Shown piece after piece: positions 1 through 10,289 of a stretch of 64,000 nt of DNA; position 1 is the stretch's first letter; each line of letters begins with the position of its first letter. Source of the DNA: Pontederia crassipes (lineage: Eukaryota; Streptophyta; Magnoliopsida; Commelinales; Pontederiaceae). The stretch is taken from positions 48,020,917 through 48,084,916 of the forward strand of contig CM060189.1 of NCBI GenBank assembly GCA_030549335.1, given 5' to 3'. The notes below the pieces were generated by a model, which was given only the letters and a program-made list of their open reading frames with translations, was not told the DNA's origin and made no database searches. Made by a program: the position numbers and the translations under genes.

Positions 1-165
1 CTTGTTAACCTGATTAAGATAAGCTTATATCTCATCATCTTTCAGTTGGGATTTGGGAATGACCCTGCACCATGATTATGCCCATAGAAACCATATGAAC
101 TGTAATAGAAACAGTCGTCGAAGTCATGCAACGACTCAGGGCTCCTCTCCATCTCTAATGAGCAT
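1..165 (-). pseudogene. Neprosin-like gene, first exon only (copy C, decayed)
   Basis: Read on the minus strand from an ATG at 165, this stretch aligns base by base with the first exons of the two neprosin-like copies at 15405 and 28717: the hydrophobic signal-anchor region, then SQLKDDEI, a stop, and AYLNQVNK where the other copies read SQPTDDEIEAYLKRVNK. Frame breaks and stops in the signal-peptide part and a stop in place of the Glu codon rule out function. The remaining exons would lie to the left, outside the window. It is the third member of the tandem family and marks the left edge of the duplicated region. Confidence 0.8.
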
Positions 166-1000
166 GAAAAATAAATCGACATGAACAATTGATATATAGC
201 TACAGGAATGATACATGAATTAGAATATATAGATGCATGCATATGTAGAATAATCATAATTGCTGCATATTAATTAATTTTAATTATCTTTCACTAATTT
301 TGGACGTCCAGTAATATAATTTCCTTGTCAATCATTACTTAAATTATCGTCAATATCACATTATAGTGTTTGATAAGTAGTATTGATGATTGATGCGTGT
401 CAAAATGATAGCAAATGCTAACAAGTGCAGTCACTCAAGTAATAAAGTGAATGAGTAGAGTTATCATTCTCGCGATGAGGGTAATAATTTATATTCTATT
501 TTAACCTTGTTAATTAAGAGATGAAGAAAAATTTTATTTTCAAGTGCAAATAAAAATAAGAGGATAAGAATAAAGAAATGATCACTGGATAAATAATAAT
601 TTGATTATTAGAGCGTCTACTTATAGTCATTAAAATTCAATGTATTTTATCAAGTTAGAATTAATTGAATCAATAATAAAGTTGAATTCACAAAATTAGT
701 TAACTAATGTTTCAGACTTTAACCACTATCTTACGAACAATTAGAATAAATTAATTCTTTCAATTTTTAACTTATCTAATTAATAAAAAGATGCATTGAA
801 TTATGATTACGAGCTTTTCAAGTCACCTTAAGACTTCTCAAATTAAGCAACTTTTGATTTCCCTAATTATAGCATACAATAAATAAGATCAATAGTAGAA
901 ACTTATTATAAAAATAATTACTTCTTCTCAAATAATGATCAATTTACACATCATCGAATCAAAGAAAAGCATTAAAGAAAAAATTATAATGCTATTAAAG
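166..1000. other. AT-rich intergenic DNA upstream of copy C
   Basis: No coding potential. The stretch near 249-282 (ATAATCATAATTGCTGCATATT) is a motif seen again upstream of copy A at about 16547 and 16660, so this is probably the old promoter region of copy C. Nothing else is recognised. Confidence 0.5.
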
Positions 1001-1760
1001 ATTCAAATTAAACTAATATCAAGAACGATTTCAAAACACAAATAGGGTTCAACTAAGATGACCCTAATAAATGAATAAATCTAAGAAGAATAATATTAAA
1101 TCCAATATAAAAGATTAGAAAAAGAAGAACAATTGTGCACGTCCTCTCTCGAGTTTTCGATAGAGCTTTACTATTGTTCTTGCACTTCTCTTCTTTCTAA
1201 GCTTCTCTAAGCTTCAAATGCTCCGGGAATCCTTGTTCTCTTCTACCCCCTATAATGGATTTTCTCATCCCCCAATAGAAGAAATAAAAAATCTATTCAA
1301 AAAGTGAATAAACTATTCTCCAAAACGGCCCAACCATACTTCATCATGTTGTCACGGTCGTGACAAGCTCCATCACGGTCGTGATTGAGATCTTGTATTT
1401 TGGCTTCAACATAATCACGATTATTAAACGAAGAGGCACGACCGTGACCGAGAGCCTGATTGCACGTCGGCGTTGGGCACGACCATGAAAGCAAGAGGCA
1501 CGGGCATAACACGACCGTGACACCTTTAGAAACAGTGACTTCAATTGCTGAAATTTCCCTTTTCGACTTGTTTTCGGCCATTTTTCCGTCGTTTTAATCT
1601 AAAGGAATTATACAAACTTAGTAGAAATCAAATGTAAAGGAATCTCTTATAAAAATAAATCAATCTTCTCCTTTCTTGAAACAAAAGACTACAAAAATAT
1701 AAATTAAATGGCCTAAACTAATGTATGATTTTTCGTACATCAATAATATAAGTAATAGTC
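1001..1760. repeat. LTR-like repeat with palindromic CACGRYCGTG cluster
   Basis: Between about 1350 and 1525 the 10-bp near-palindrome CACGGTCGTG/CACGACCGTG recurs several times. The same motif cluster is found at 32025-32335, inside an LTR of a gypsy family, and at 38400-38700. The reading frame on the minus strand at 1297-1581 is made by this repeat and has no protein match that I recognise. I infer a diverged LTR or leader fragment of that gypsy family. Ends not located. Confidence 0.45.
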
Positions 1761-2340
1761 AAAACAATTAGAGAACGAATTATTAAAATATCCCTAAAAA
1801 TTATTTCAAATTTTAATCACATATTGTTATTGTTACAGAGAACCAAACAAAAATAGGAAAGTGAATATAGATTAAAAAATACAAGAAAAAATAAAACTTA
1901 TTTGTAAAAGATTTGAAATAATAAATAAGATGAAGTTAAATAATATTTATTTATCTATTAATAAAATATTTAAAATTATAATTTTTGAATGAATACTTTT
2001 TGTCGAAATGCATCCCAACCAGTTAGTAATTTGGAAAGTCAACTGAATTATGTGATGGGACATGTGAATTTTAAATAAAATAACTAATAATATACATGTA
2101 TTATCTCGTATGAAATGACCCTTTAATTATTAATTTTTGAATTAGTGGACCTTTCTTTCTATGTTGGCTTCGATGGCCCCAAATGATATACTCTTTTAAT
2201 CAGAATAATCATAATTCTTGTATAATAATTATTTTATTGAACCTGATGATTTAATTCCGTAGTATTTTTAATACACAAATAATTCCTTAATCTCTCCCTA
2301 TAGCCATCTCTCTCCCTATCCTTCTCTCTCAGCAAGATCA
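1761..2340. other. AT-rich DNA with a duplicated upstream block
   Basis: No gene. 2200-2300 (ATAATCATAATT, then TTATTTTATTGAA, GATGATTTAATTCC and TTTTTAATACACA) matches 16640-16750 upstream of copy A in the same order, which supports a segmental duplication that carried copies C and A with their flanks. Confidence 0.5.
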
Positions 2341-2800
2341 ATAATTTGACGACCAGATCTAACTGCAAGTGCTGCCTCGGCTGGATCCGGTTGGAGGTGG
2401 CCGAATTTTTTTTTATCTTTTAAGAAACTTTCAAAAGGTAAACTTGTCAGAAAGTTGGAAGGATGCTCTTCATTTGGAATTTTCAACGGGAGTAACTCTC
2501 GTTGGAAGTTCTAGTGAGAGTTTCTCATCACAGATAATCTCGTTAGAACTTATGAAGGTATCCCTCTTTTAGAAATTTCAATGGTAATTATTTGTCAAAA
2601 TTTCAAAGGGCGTCTTTGCAACGGCGTTACCCATGGAAACAGATGATTTTTCTAGGTCCATCAAAAAATCATTACTTACGAGCGTTTTTTCGTCGACCGA
2701 CATTATTCAGTGGAATTTTCGTTGGAAACTAGATTTTCCGATTGATCTCATGAAATTTCCGACGGATTTGTCGGTTAGAAATTCGAAAAAATATCATAGT
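2341..2800. mobile_element. Worn CACTA-like terminal region
   Basis: Contains scattered subterminal-type motifs (TTCCGACGGATTTGTCGG at about 2756-2773, CGTTGGAA, AACGGCGTTAC) and ends AAAAAATATCATAGTG at 2800, a degraded form of the CACTA right terminus TTTTCTTGTAGTG seen at 23006 and 36564. No left terminus was found. I infer a relic related to the GACGGT-type CACTA family. The open frame at 2369-2572 is not a gene. Confidence 0.3.
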
Positions 2801-3270
2801 GAATATGTGTGATGCCATTTAATTTTTTTTTGAAAATCAGAGTACTAATTAATTTTATTATTATCGTATTTATTGTTAATTATATTATTACATACGATTT
2901 TGGAATCATGTGTAATATGTGCCCTCAATGTTTTATTATGTTCGAGTGCACGTTAGTCAACTCAATATTATATGCTATGTTTTTGAAATGCGACCGGATT
3001 AGATCAGTTTAATTTTATCACATGTGAATATTATTATTTTTCATATAAATTTTTATTATTATTTGTCACATTTTATTTTCCAAATTTAAATTAACTTTCC
3101 TTATTAATTTTTTTATTTTTAATTCACCCTCTAAAAAAATACTTTCTTATTTATTTCCCTATCCTTACTTATTCTCCCGCCTATTTTATTAAATATACTT
3201 TTTTATTTCTCCATTTTCTTTAATATGTTCCTTATTTTTTTAAAAGCATTTCAAAAAACGGATTGAACCC
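2801..3270. repeat. Segmental-duplication block (pair with 24990-25150)
   Basis: The order ATTATTACAT, GGAATCATGTGTAA, ATGTGCCCTCA, CACGTTAGTCAACTCAAT, ATTATATGCTATGTTTT, then a CCGGATTAGATCAGTT-type segment, is repeated with substitutions just right of the CACTA element at 24987. It is non-coding and looks like flanking DNA duplicated with the neprosin copies rather than a transposon end. Confidence 0.55.
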
Positions 3271-3653
3271 ATTTTCTAGTTCAATCCGGACTTAGTCGAT
3301 CTGGTCAATTTCATAATTCGAAAAAATAGTCTTTTTATCAAAGCGAATCTAACTAATGGACGGTTAACAAATTGATCCAAATGATCTTCATCCTTCTTTT
3401 TAAAAAAATAGTGGTTGGGAAAAATTCTTAAACATAATTTGGATGTCATTTAGAGCAGAAAATAAAACAATGAAAAACTGTCCATTCCTTAGAAAAAACT
3501 CAGCTAGGATCTCTTTTTATCTTGCGACTCGTTCTTTCTTTTTTGTTCTTTCCATCCACCTCTCCTGCTATGTGTTTTGTTCCTAACACTCATGCTTTAC
3601 CTTTGACATCGGCTCCAATGTGCTTCACCTTCACCATCGACCTGTAATGACTT
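3271..3653. other. Intergenic, nothing recognised
   Basis: AT-rich single-copy-looking DNA without coding potential, RNA gene or clear repeat. Confidence 0.4.
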
Positions 3654-4045
3654 TAAAAATCAAGATGGTTTGATTTAATAGTATATAAAACATGAAAGTG
3701 ATCATGGACCTATATGAACTTTTAGTTTTATTTTTTAAGATGTGTTTTAAATTTGTACGAGTCAAAAGTCTAAAGCGAATAATATTTTGATTGTGTCAAG
3801 GATTTTATATAATAGTATCGGAGCCAATCTCGCGTGCTCACATATGCTATATGATAGTACATATCGCTCAACAAGGAAGGTCTAAAAATCAAGATGGTTT
3901 GATTGAATAGCTCCACACGAGTAAAATATAAAAGTGATCATGAATTTATATATAGTTATCCCTTTATCTTTTAAGATGCATTTAAAATTTGTGCGAGCCG
4001 AAAGTTCAAAATAAAAAAATATATCTTGATTGGATCGAAGAAGAT
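3654..4045 (+). mobile_element. Possible TRIM (miniature LTR retroelement)
   Basis: Two direct repeats of about 155 bp start at 3654 and 3883 with the shared word AAAAATCAAGATGGTTTGATT, followed by further matches (AAGTGATCATG, TTTTAAGATG, TTTAAAATTTGTGCGAG). Just after the first copy comes AGTATCGGAGCC at about 3818, resembling the TGGTATCAGAGC primer site of plant LTR elements. Short terminal repeats, a PBS-like site and no coding capacity suit a TRIM. No target duplication was identified. Confidence 0.4.
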
Positions 4046-4741
4046 TACACGACCTCCGTCAAAGCCTACTACGTTCTAAAAAGTGAATTCCAATAGGAAT
4101 TTAAATTTAAAACCTATGAATAATTTCCAACGGATGCCAAACATGTTGGCTGTGTTTAGCAGCATCAGAACTCTAGAACTTTAGTTCGTAGAACTATGGT
4201 GATGTGATTTTTTTTGTTCTTGCTGATTGTTTGGATGTAAGTTAGGATTCGACGAAATTTGGGCCTTTGATTTTGATACATTTGTTCCACCTAATTCTCA
4301 AAGGTGTTTGGCTCTGCTCTATAGAACTTTCACCAATGTCCGATGTGCAGATGTGAGAGAAAATTCTCTCACATGGGAGGAATTTGTGACGTGAGAAAAA
4401 GTTTCAAGCGTCTCGCTGAAATTTTTTTCGCAAACATGCAAGAACAATGGAGAATTTGAACGGAACCAAAGTTTCATAAAATTCGCGAAAATTTTGGATG
4501 GTATTTGGTAGAATTAACCTAACTTCCATCAAATTGTTCTGATCCAAATAGTGTGGTTGGGTTTTCTTTGCAACATACTTCAGTCAACTCAAAACACTCC
4601 TTATTTCAATGGATTGATGAACGGTTTGTGGTTGCAACTCAATGTTTAGATCCGGTTTGAAAAAAAAACTGATTCAACTCTACGTTGCATTTTCTTTGCA
4701 ACCTACTTCAGTCAACTCAAGCATTCCTTATTTCAGTGGAC
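4046..4741. other. Intergenic DNA with a 51-bp direct duplication
   Basis: No gene. A segment of about 51 bp (TTTTCTTTGCAAC ... CTTCAGTCAACTCAA ... CCTTATTTCA) occurs at 4562-4613 and again at 4690-4740, the second copy abutting the truncated end of the gypsy element at 4742. The text around 4145-4560 looks like an eroded small transposon but I could not fix its ends. Confidence 0.4.
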
Positions 4742-5087
4742 AACTGGGGAGGCGATTGTCGTTCCTGACGTTCTGGTTGAGGTGGAGGATTCTGAATTTC
4801 TCTCATCGTTGGGGTTCTCAACCTCATCATTCAAGACGTGGAGAGGCATCTATAGGGATAATATGACTGAATAAATAAAAATCTCTTATAAAAAATTTAT
4901 TTGGTACTTACTTGAGGAGTGGAGTTGCAGTTGCTCAGGAGGCTTGCACATGACTTTGCTCTGACTATGAGACCAGTGAACAATGAGGACAATGCAATGA
5001 CTTATACTCTGCTATGAATGACAATGACACTAGTCTATACTCTACTATGAACAATGGGAGCCAAGAGCTTACGCTCTGATACCAAAC
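4742..5087 (-). mobile_element. Truncated second internal region of the gypsy element (PBS plus start of gag)
   Basis: Near-identical to 9945-10289. On the minus strand it holds the tRNA-Met-type primer site (TGGTATCAGAGC, at about 5073-5084) and leader, then the gag start at about 4830, with roughly the first 30 codons (MMRLRIPTMREIQNPP) before the match stops at 4742. It lies beyond the end of the left LTR, so the array reads LTR, internal, LTR, partial internal. This is expected after unequal recombination between LTRs or of a tandem insertion, followed by truncation. Confidence 0.75.
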
Positions 5088-6643
5088 TGTAACGCCCCCA
5101 AAATCCGCCCTTCCGCCACGCTGACGGTCGGACTGACCAAGGGAGCGCTACTCACTGCCTATGACTACTTTGACTTTGACTTGGACTTTGACTGGTCAAC
5201 AAATGACTCACGTGGCAAAAAAATGATAAAGAATAATAATGATATAAAAATGCGGAAGAATTATCATTACGAAATGACAAATGCCAAAAGTGATGAGATA
5301 ATTCAAAAGAAATAGGGAACAAGAATAGTTCAAAAGGGTTATGAGAATATCAACAAAAGCAAGGCTAAAAGGGAAATTCAAGGATTTCATATTTACAATG
5401 TTTGATAATTCAATGCAGAATATAAATGGCGGAAAGCTGTAGTAATATTGCAAGTCATGTGCTGCCACCCCGAAGCTCTGCATTATCCATCTCCTCCCTA
5501 AGCAGGGTTCTCACCTGCAAAATCCCAAAGCAGGGGCATGGAATGCCCGTGAGCTAACGCCCAGTACTTATAGAGTCATAGATGATGAAATGATAATCAA
5601 TAATCAAATGCTTTACTTATTACTTTAACAATACTTTATACAATACTATACTCTGTGATCCATTACCATACTCTGTTGTCCATTATCATATTTCAATGCC
5701 CAATTGCTTTATGCTTTACTTTAACAATGCTTCATACAATGCTATGCTCTATGTCCATTGTCATGCTCTGTTATTCTTTACCATGCTCTTTATTCATTAC
5801 CATGTTGTGTTGTACATTACCATGCTCTGTTATACTTTGTGTGGGATTACGTATTTTACATTACTAGAAGATCCTTGATGTTCGTTATCCTATGCGAGCT
5901 CGACTTTAATTACTTGGGAAGCTAGAGGTGTCTCTGCCTTGAATATTGCCAGGATGCCCATAACAGGGAAGGTGTACACTCAGGCACAACCTTTTCGGAA
6001 TGCAGGTGGGAGAAGGTCTACATTCCAGGAACAGTGGTCGTTACGGACCCGTAGGTTCACTGTCTCCTCAGCTAAGCTACCTGTCCCTCTGGCATAACAA
6101 TGAAATTAACATATATGCCCCCGTGGGGGAAGAGTGTGTTTCTTTGCGTCACTCTTATTCGGAGCACAGGTGGGAGAGGGCCTGTGGTCCAGGAGCAGTG
6201 GTATTTAAACTCAGTAGGTACACTGTCTCCTCAGTGCAGCTACCTGCCCCTCCAATGCCTTGACCTTGACCTTTACCTTGAATAACACATAGCTATCCCA
6301 TTCATTGATCTTTGCTTTGCTTATCTTCTTTATCAATATGGAGTTTTAAATCATGATTCAGAGAAGGGGGTGAAGTCTTATCCCCTTCCTGCGGACGAAG
6401 GTCCGTCACTTGTTTAATCATAATGGAAATAGCCAATAATGACTAGTCGAATGTTCAGCATTGATTTCCTTTTCCCTGGCCTTTCAAGGGCACTTTAGTC
6501 ATTTTACACATGCTCTGGCCCTTCAAGGGCAATTAGGTCATTTCACAATTGCTTTGGCCCCTCGAGGGCATTTTAGTTATTTCACATGTACTTTGGCCCT
6601 TCTTGAGTAAGTATTATTATAATTCATACATATATGTATATGA

Positions 6644-6675
<32 letters not shown>

Positions 6676-7814
6676 TCCGAGAGTACATGCCTACTAGATA
6701 ATTATTATTATTACTCTTATCATGTATATATGTATACATTCCGAGAGTAACCTGTGCACTTATTATTATATACTCATTGTGATATATAAATTTCGAGAGC
6801 AACAGGCCCCCTTTAAATATCTATCATTATTATTACTCTCATATATATAAATTTATATATATATATTCTGAGAGCAACCTGCCCACTAAATAATAATTAT
6901 TATTATTATATATACATCATGGTATAAGCAACCTTCCCACTAAATAACAATAATTATTATTATATATACATCATGGTATATATATTCCGAGAGCAACCTA
7001 CCCCTCCCTATGTAATTATTATTATTAACACACTTAATCATGTCATCTTTCTAGATATAAATGATACCGTGCGTACTTACATAAGATAAAAGAATAAATA
7101 TGAGTGGTTAATAATTGTGCATGGCTTATATGAATAATTCTGTGAGGCACAATTATAAATGAGTAAGTATTAATGCTAATCATGGACGTACCTAAAATTC
7201 TACGCAATGTATATAAATATGGATTGAAAGAGGACAGATTAATAACAATCGCATAATGTTCAAACTACTATGTTTAACCGACAGTTCCTCCAAAATAATT
7301 AACGAGACATGGATTTGACGTACTTCAATTACCATCCAACGTCTCGAAGTCGTCCCGTCCTGAATTCGATAATCATCTCATTCTAAATTGAAAATAATGA
7401 TAAAGCAAATTTTGGATCGAAAGATATTTCTATAATTCTCTACGTCCTAATAGATTTGCAACGCATGATAAATGATCTACATTTCTTCATCAAGGGATTT
7501 TATATGTCTACGGTACCTCTTTTGGTCATCCTACGTTCGCTCGTGTGCTCTACGTCCGCCGATTCGTCTGCACTCTGCTCGTCACTCGATCGTCGGTCGC
7601 CGGAGAAAGCAATGAAGAGGGAGAGCAGAGGGGGAGAGTGGAGTTGTGGTGCTGTGGGGGAGTCCTTCACTCCCTTTTATAGGCTGGCCGCCCCCTCTCT
7701 TGGAGAAGAAGTCATGGGGGAGTGGGGGAGAGAGAGTCATGGGGAGTGGGGGAGAGACCAATTCTCACATCCCACTCCCTTCTTATTTTTTTTTGAAAAA
7801 GTGAGGTTATTACA
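5088..7814 (-). mobile_element. Ty3/gypsy LTR (3' LTR of the element, left copy)
   Basis: 2727 bp, reading TGTAATAACC...GCGTTACA on the minus strand. It is preceded on that strand by a polypurine tract and followed by a primer-binding site. It is almost identical to the LTR at 10290-13049: by eye there are about seven single-base differences (for example at 5750, 5804, 6049, 7506, 7601), a length difference in an AT run and a 39-bp indel. The short open frames inside are repeated in both LTRs and are not genes. This copy acts both as 3' LTR of the element to its right and as 5' LTR of the truncated copy to its left. Confidence 0.85.
6476..7010. repeat. Tandem repeats inside the LTR
   Basis: 6476-6600 has four imperfect units of about 40 bp built on CTGGCCCTTCAAGGGCA followed by a TTAGTCATTTCACA-type tail. 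6670-7010 has six imperfect units of 65-80 bp built on ATTCCGAGAGCAACCTGCCC plus a TTATTATTATATATA spacer. The right LTR repeats the same arrays (from about 11680). An AT microsatellite at 6650-6672 is shorter in the right copy. Confidence 0.75.
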
Positions 7815-9081
7815 TTACTACCCCCTTAAAAAGAAATTCGTCCTCGAATTTATATCAAGGTTAGAGCTTAAAAAAATTTGAGGAACTTTTTGCGCCTCCC
7901 TGACTCTACTTCCCAAGTTGCTTCTTTTCTATGATAGTGCTTCCATACTACTTTGACTACGCCACTGTCTTCTTTCTTCTCTGAATTTCCTGATATTCTA
8001 ATATTTATGTGGGTTGCTCCTCATATGTTAAATTTTTTTTTAGGTTTGGTTCCTCGATTTGAATCACGTTGGCATGGTCATGCCTATATTTTCGGAACAA
8101 TAAGGCCTAGAAGGCATTGTGTACTCTGACATATGTCGGAAGTAGAGCCAATATGTACGTTGTGCCTTTGAAAATCGTATCACTCCTTTAGTCGATGAGA
8201 CTTGGAATAGAACTTGATCATAAGTCTTGGCGGTATGCTTCCGTCGCCTCTTCATGAGTCTTCTATCGACTATGGGCCGAATTCACCCTTTTTCTTCACT
8301 AGAGAAATGATATATGCAAAGCCTACTGGCCATTTTTCTTCTTGATGAAGAGGACTGAAGCGTCTCAAGGTGAGATGCTGAGTCTTTTGAAACCCTTGTT
8401 CTATAGCTTCTGAATCTGAAACTCTAACGCTTTCACCTTCTATCGGAGTCATGCGATATGGAGTTTTGAAAATTGAGACTGTACCGGGTACCAACTCAAT
8501 ATGAAGATCTACCACCCTTATGAGTGGTAGTCCACCAATGTCTTCTGGGGACACATCAGAAAATTCCTTCACTACTTCTATATCTTGTAATGTCTTAGTA
8601 GGTCCTTCGGTATTGACAACACTTGTCAGTTATCCCTGACATCTTTGCCGAAGAGGTTCGTGCGCCTTGATAGTAGATACCATGATCTTTTAGTTCTTTT
8701 TGGCTTATGCCTCTGACCGTGACCTTGTCCTTACTATGGGTTCCTATGACGTCTTTCTTTTATTTGCACAATATAGAAGCATCATAGACAATTAACTAGT
8801 CCATGCCCAATATTATATCATAATCCATCATAGGTATTATGATCAAATTCATGAATAATTCATTTTTTCTATCTTTATTGAGACATCCAGTACGTACCTA
8901 ATAGAGAGTAGGTTTTCTTGTGGCGTGAGTATGGTCATATGATGGTTTAAGTTTGTGACGTTTAGCCCTAAGGTAATAGTAGACTATTCTGATCTAAATG
9001 CGTGTGTGGCTTCAGAATCAAAGAAATAGTTATGGGCAGCTAAGCTACAAGGAGCGTACCTTGAATGACTTCAGTGTCATT
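7815..9081 (-). pseudogene. Internally deleted gypsy pol remnants (PR, RT start, integrase C-terminus)
   Basis: Read on the minus strand after gag: a broken retropepsin (FFDSEATHAF for the usual FDSGATHSF, about 8970-9030), an RT amino end at 8270-8572 (DVSPEDIGGLP, PYRMTPIE), then a jump at about 8260 straight into the integrase C-terminal region (VSSTKGVIRF at about 8180, VIQIEEPNLKKNLTYEEQP at about 8010-8060) and a worn chromo-like tail. The polypurine tract AAGGGGG lies at 7821-7828, next to the LTR. The RT core, RNase H and integrase catalytic core are absent, so the element is non-autonomous. Stops and shifts throughout. Confidence 0.75.
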
Positions 9082-10032
9082 CTATCGAGTGTCTTTTTCT
9101 AGGTTGAAAAGTCTTCCCTCAATTAGTTGTTCACCATGTGGACAATTCACCGCAATGTGGCCAATTTCTCCACATTGAAAATATGCTCTTGTCTTCAGGC
9201 GGCATTCACCTGCGTGAGTCTTGCCGCAAAAGTTACACAAGACACGTTCGCCGAGTGTAAGTGGTAGTTCTCGGGGATGATGTTCATATCGAGGATGATT
9301 GTATTGTTGAGGAGCTGGGTATGGCCGGGGACGATTATCTCGTCGTTGTTGGTGGTTGTTCCTCCTGAACTGTTGAGGTTGGGACCCTTGTCCCACTTCT
9401 TGTTGCCCTTTTCTGGTCTGTTGTAGCGCTTGCTGATCTCTTTCCATCAGAATAGCTAGTTGAACTGCATCTGCAAAAGTTTTACAGTTGTCGGGTAGGG
9501 TTTGAGCTCTCAAATCCGGACGCAATCCTTCGACAAAAGTTTTGGCCTTTTCCAGCTCGTCCATGGGCAGCTTAGTGTACTTCTGAAGACTGACAAACTT
9601 GCCTTGGTACTGGGCCACCGTCATTGCCCCTTGGGTCAGGCTGAGAAACTCTTGTTGCTTCAACCGCTTCTGGAAGGCAGGGAAGAAGCGGACTTCAAAC
9701 AACCATCGGAAGTCAGCCCATGAAACCACCTTGACGCCCATGAATTCGGTCGCCTTGGTCACCTTCCACCAATCTTTCGCGGCCTTGGTGAGGGTGTCGG
9801 CAGCGAATATCACTTGTTTATTTTCCGGGCATTCTAAGAGTTCAAATTTATCCTCCATGGTGTCAATCCACTCTTCTGCCACATCGATGTCCCCTTCGCC
9901 ATTGTAGGTAGGTGGCTTCAACTTCCAGAACTCTTGTATGGTGCACTGGGGAGGCGGTTGTCGTTCCTGACGTTCTGGTTGAGGTGGAGGATTCTGAATT
10001 TCTCTCATCGTTGGGATTCTCAACCTCATCAT
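9082..10032 (-). CDS. gag: Ty3/gypsy Gag polyprotein (open, 316 aa)
   Basis: An open frame from the Met at 10032 to a stop at 9082. The Retrotrans_gag core is at about residues 35-205 (WIDTMEDKFELLECPE, WADFRWLFEVRFFP, LSLTQGAMTVAQYQGKF), followed by a basic Gln/Pro/Arg-rich linker and a C-terminal zinc-knuckle area with CNFCGKTHAGEC and FQCGEIGHIAVNC. In the canonical CX2CX4HX4C knuckle the first Cys is replaced by Tyr (RAYFQCG), so one zinc ligand is missing. Gag packages element RNA into particles in the cytoplasm. With intact LTRs but a deleted pol, any movement would depend on proteins from relatives elsewhere. Confidence 0.85.
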   Translation of the reverse strand: MMRLRIPTMREIQNPPPQPERQERQPPPQCTIQEFWKLKPPTYNGEGDIDVAEEWIDTMEDKFELLECPENKQVIFAADTLTKAAKDWWKVTKATEFMGVKVVSWADFRWLFEVRFFPAFQKRLKQQEFLSLTQGAMTVAQYQGKFVSLQKYTKLPMDELEKAKTFVEGLRPDLRAQTLPDNCKTFADAVQLAILMERDQQALQQTRKGQQEVGQGSQPQQFRRNNHQQRRDNRPRPYPAPQQYNHPRYEHHPRELPLTLGERVLCNFCGKTHAGECRLKTRAYFQCGEIGHIAVNCPHGEQLIEGRLFNLEKDTR

Positions 10033-10274
10033 TCAAGACGTGGGGAGGCATCTATAGGGATAATATGACTGAATAAATAAAAATCTCTTATAAAGAATTT
10101 ATTTGGTACTTACTTGAGGAGTGGAGTTGCAGTTGCTTAGGAGGCTTGCACATGACTTTGCTCTGACCATGAGACCAGTGAACAATGAGGACAATGCAAT
10201 GACTTATACTCTGCTATGAATGACAATGACACTAGTCTATACTCTACTATGAACAATGGGAGCCAAGAGCTTAC

Positions 10275-10286
10275 GCTCTGATACCA
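10275..10286 (-). promoter_or_regulatory. Primer-binding site (tRNA-Met type)
   Basis: The minus strand reads TGGTATCAGAGC three bases inside the end of the 5' LTR (10290). It is complementary to the 3' end of initiator tRNA-Met, the usual primer of plant gypsy and copia elements. It fixes the LTR inner boundary and the orientation of the element. Confidence 0.85.
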
Positions 10287-10289
10287 AAC

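Noticed and set aside
1297..1581. 94-codon frame with His-Asp-Arg repeats
   Set aside because: The apparent peptide repeat is just the CACGACCGTG DNA palindrome read in frame.
5208..6285. Open frames of 60-91 codons repeated at 10410-11487
   Set aside because: They are identical because they lie in the two LTRs of one gypsy element; LTRs are non-coding and no domain is visible.
7456..7881. 141-codon frame (and 160-codon partner at 12652)
   Set aside because: Lies across the LTR and its end; the right-hand partner runs on into neprosin exon 7 in the wrong direction. An artefact of the insertion.
9502..9907. Plus-strand frames of 73 and 102 codons
   Set aside because: Antisense shadows of the gypsy gag gene.
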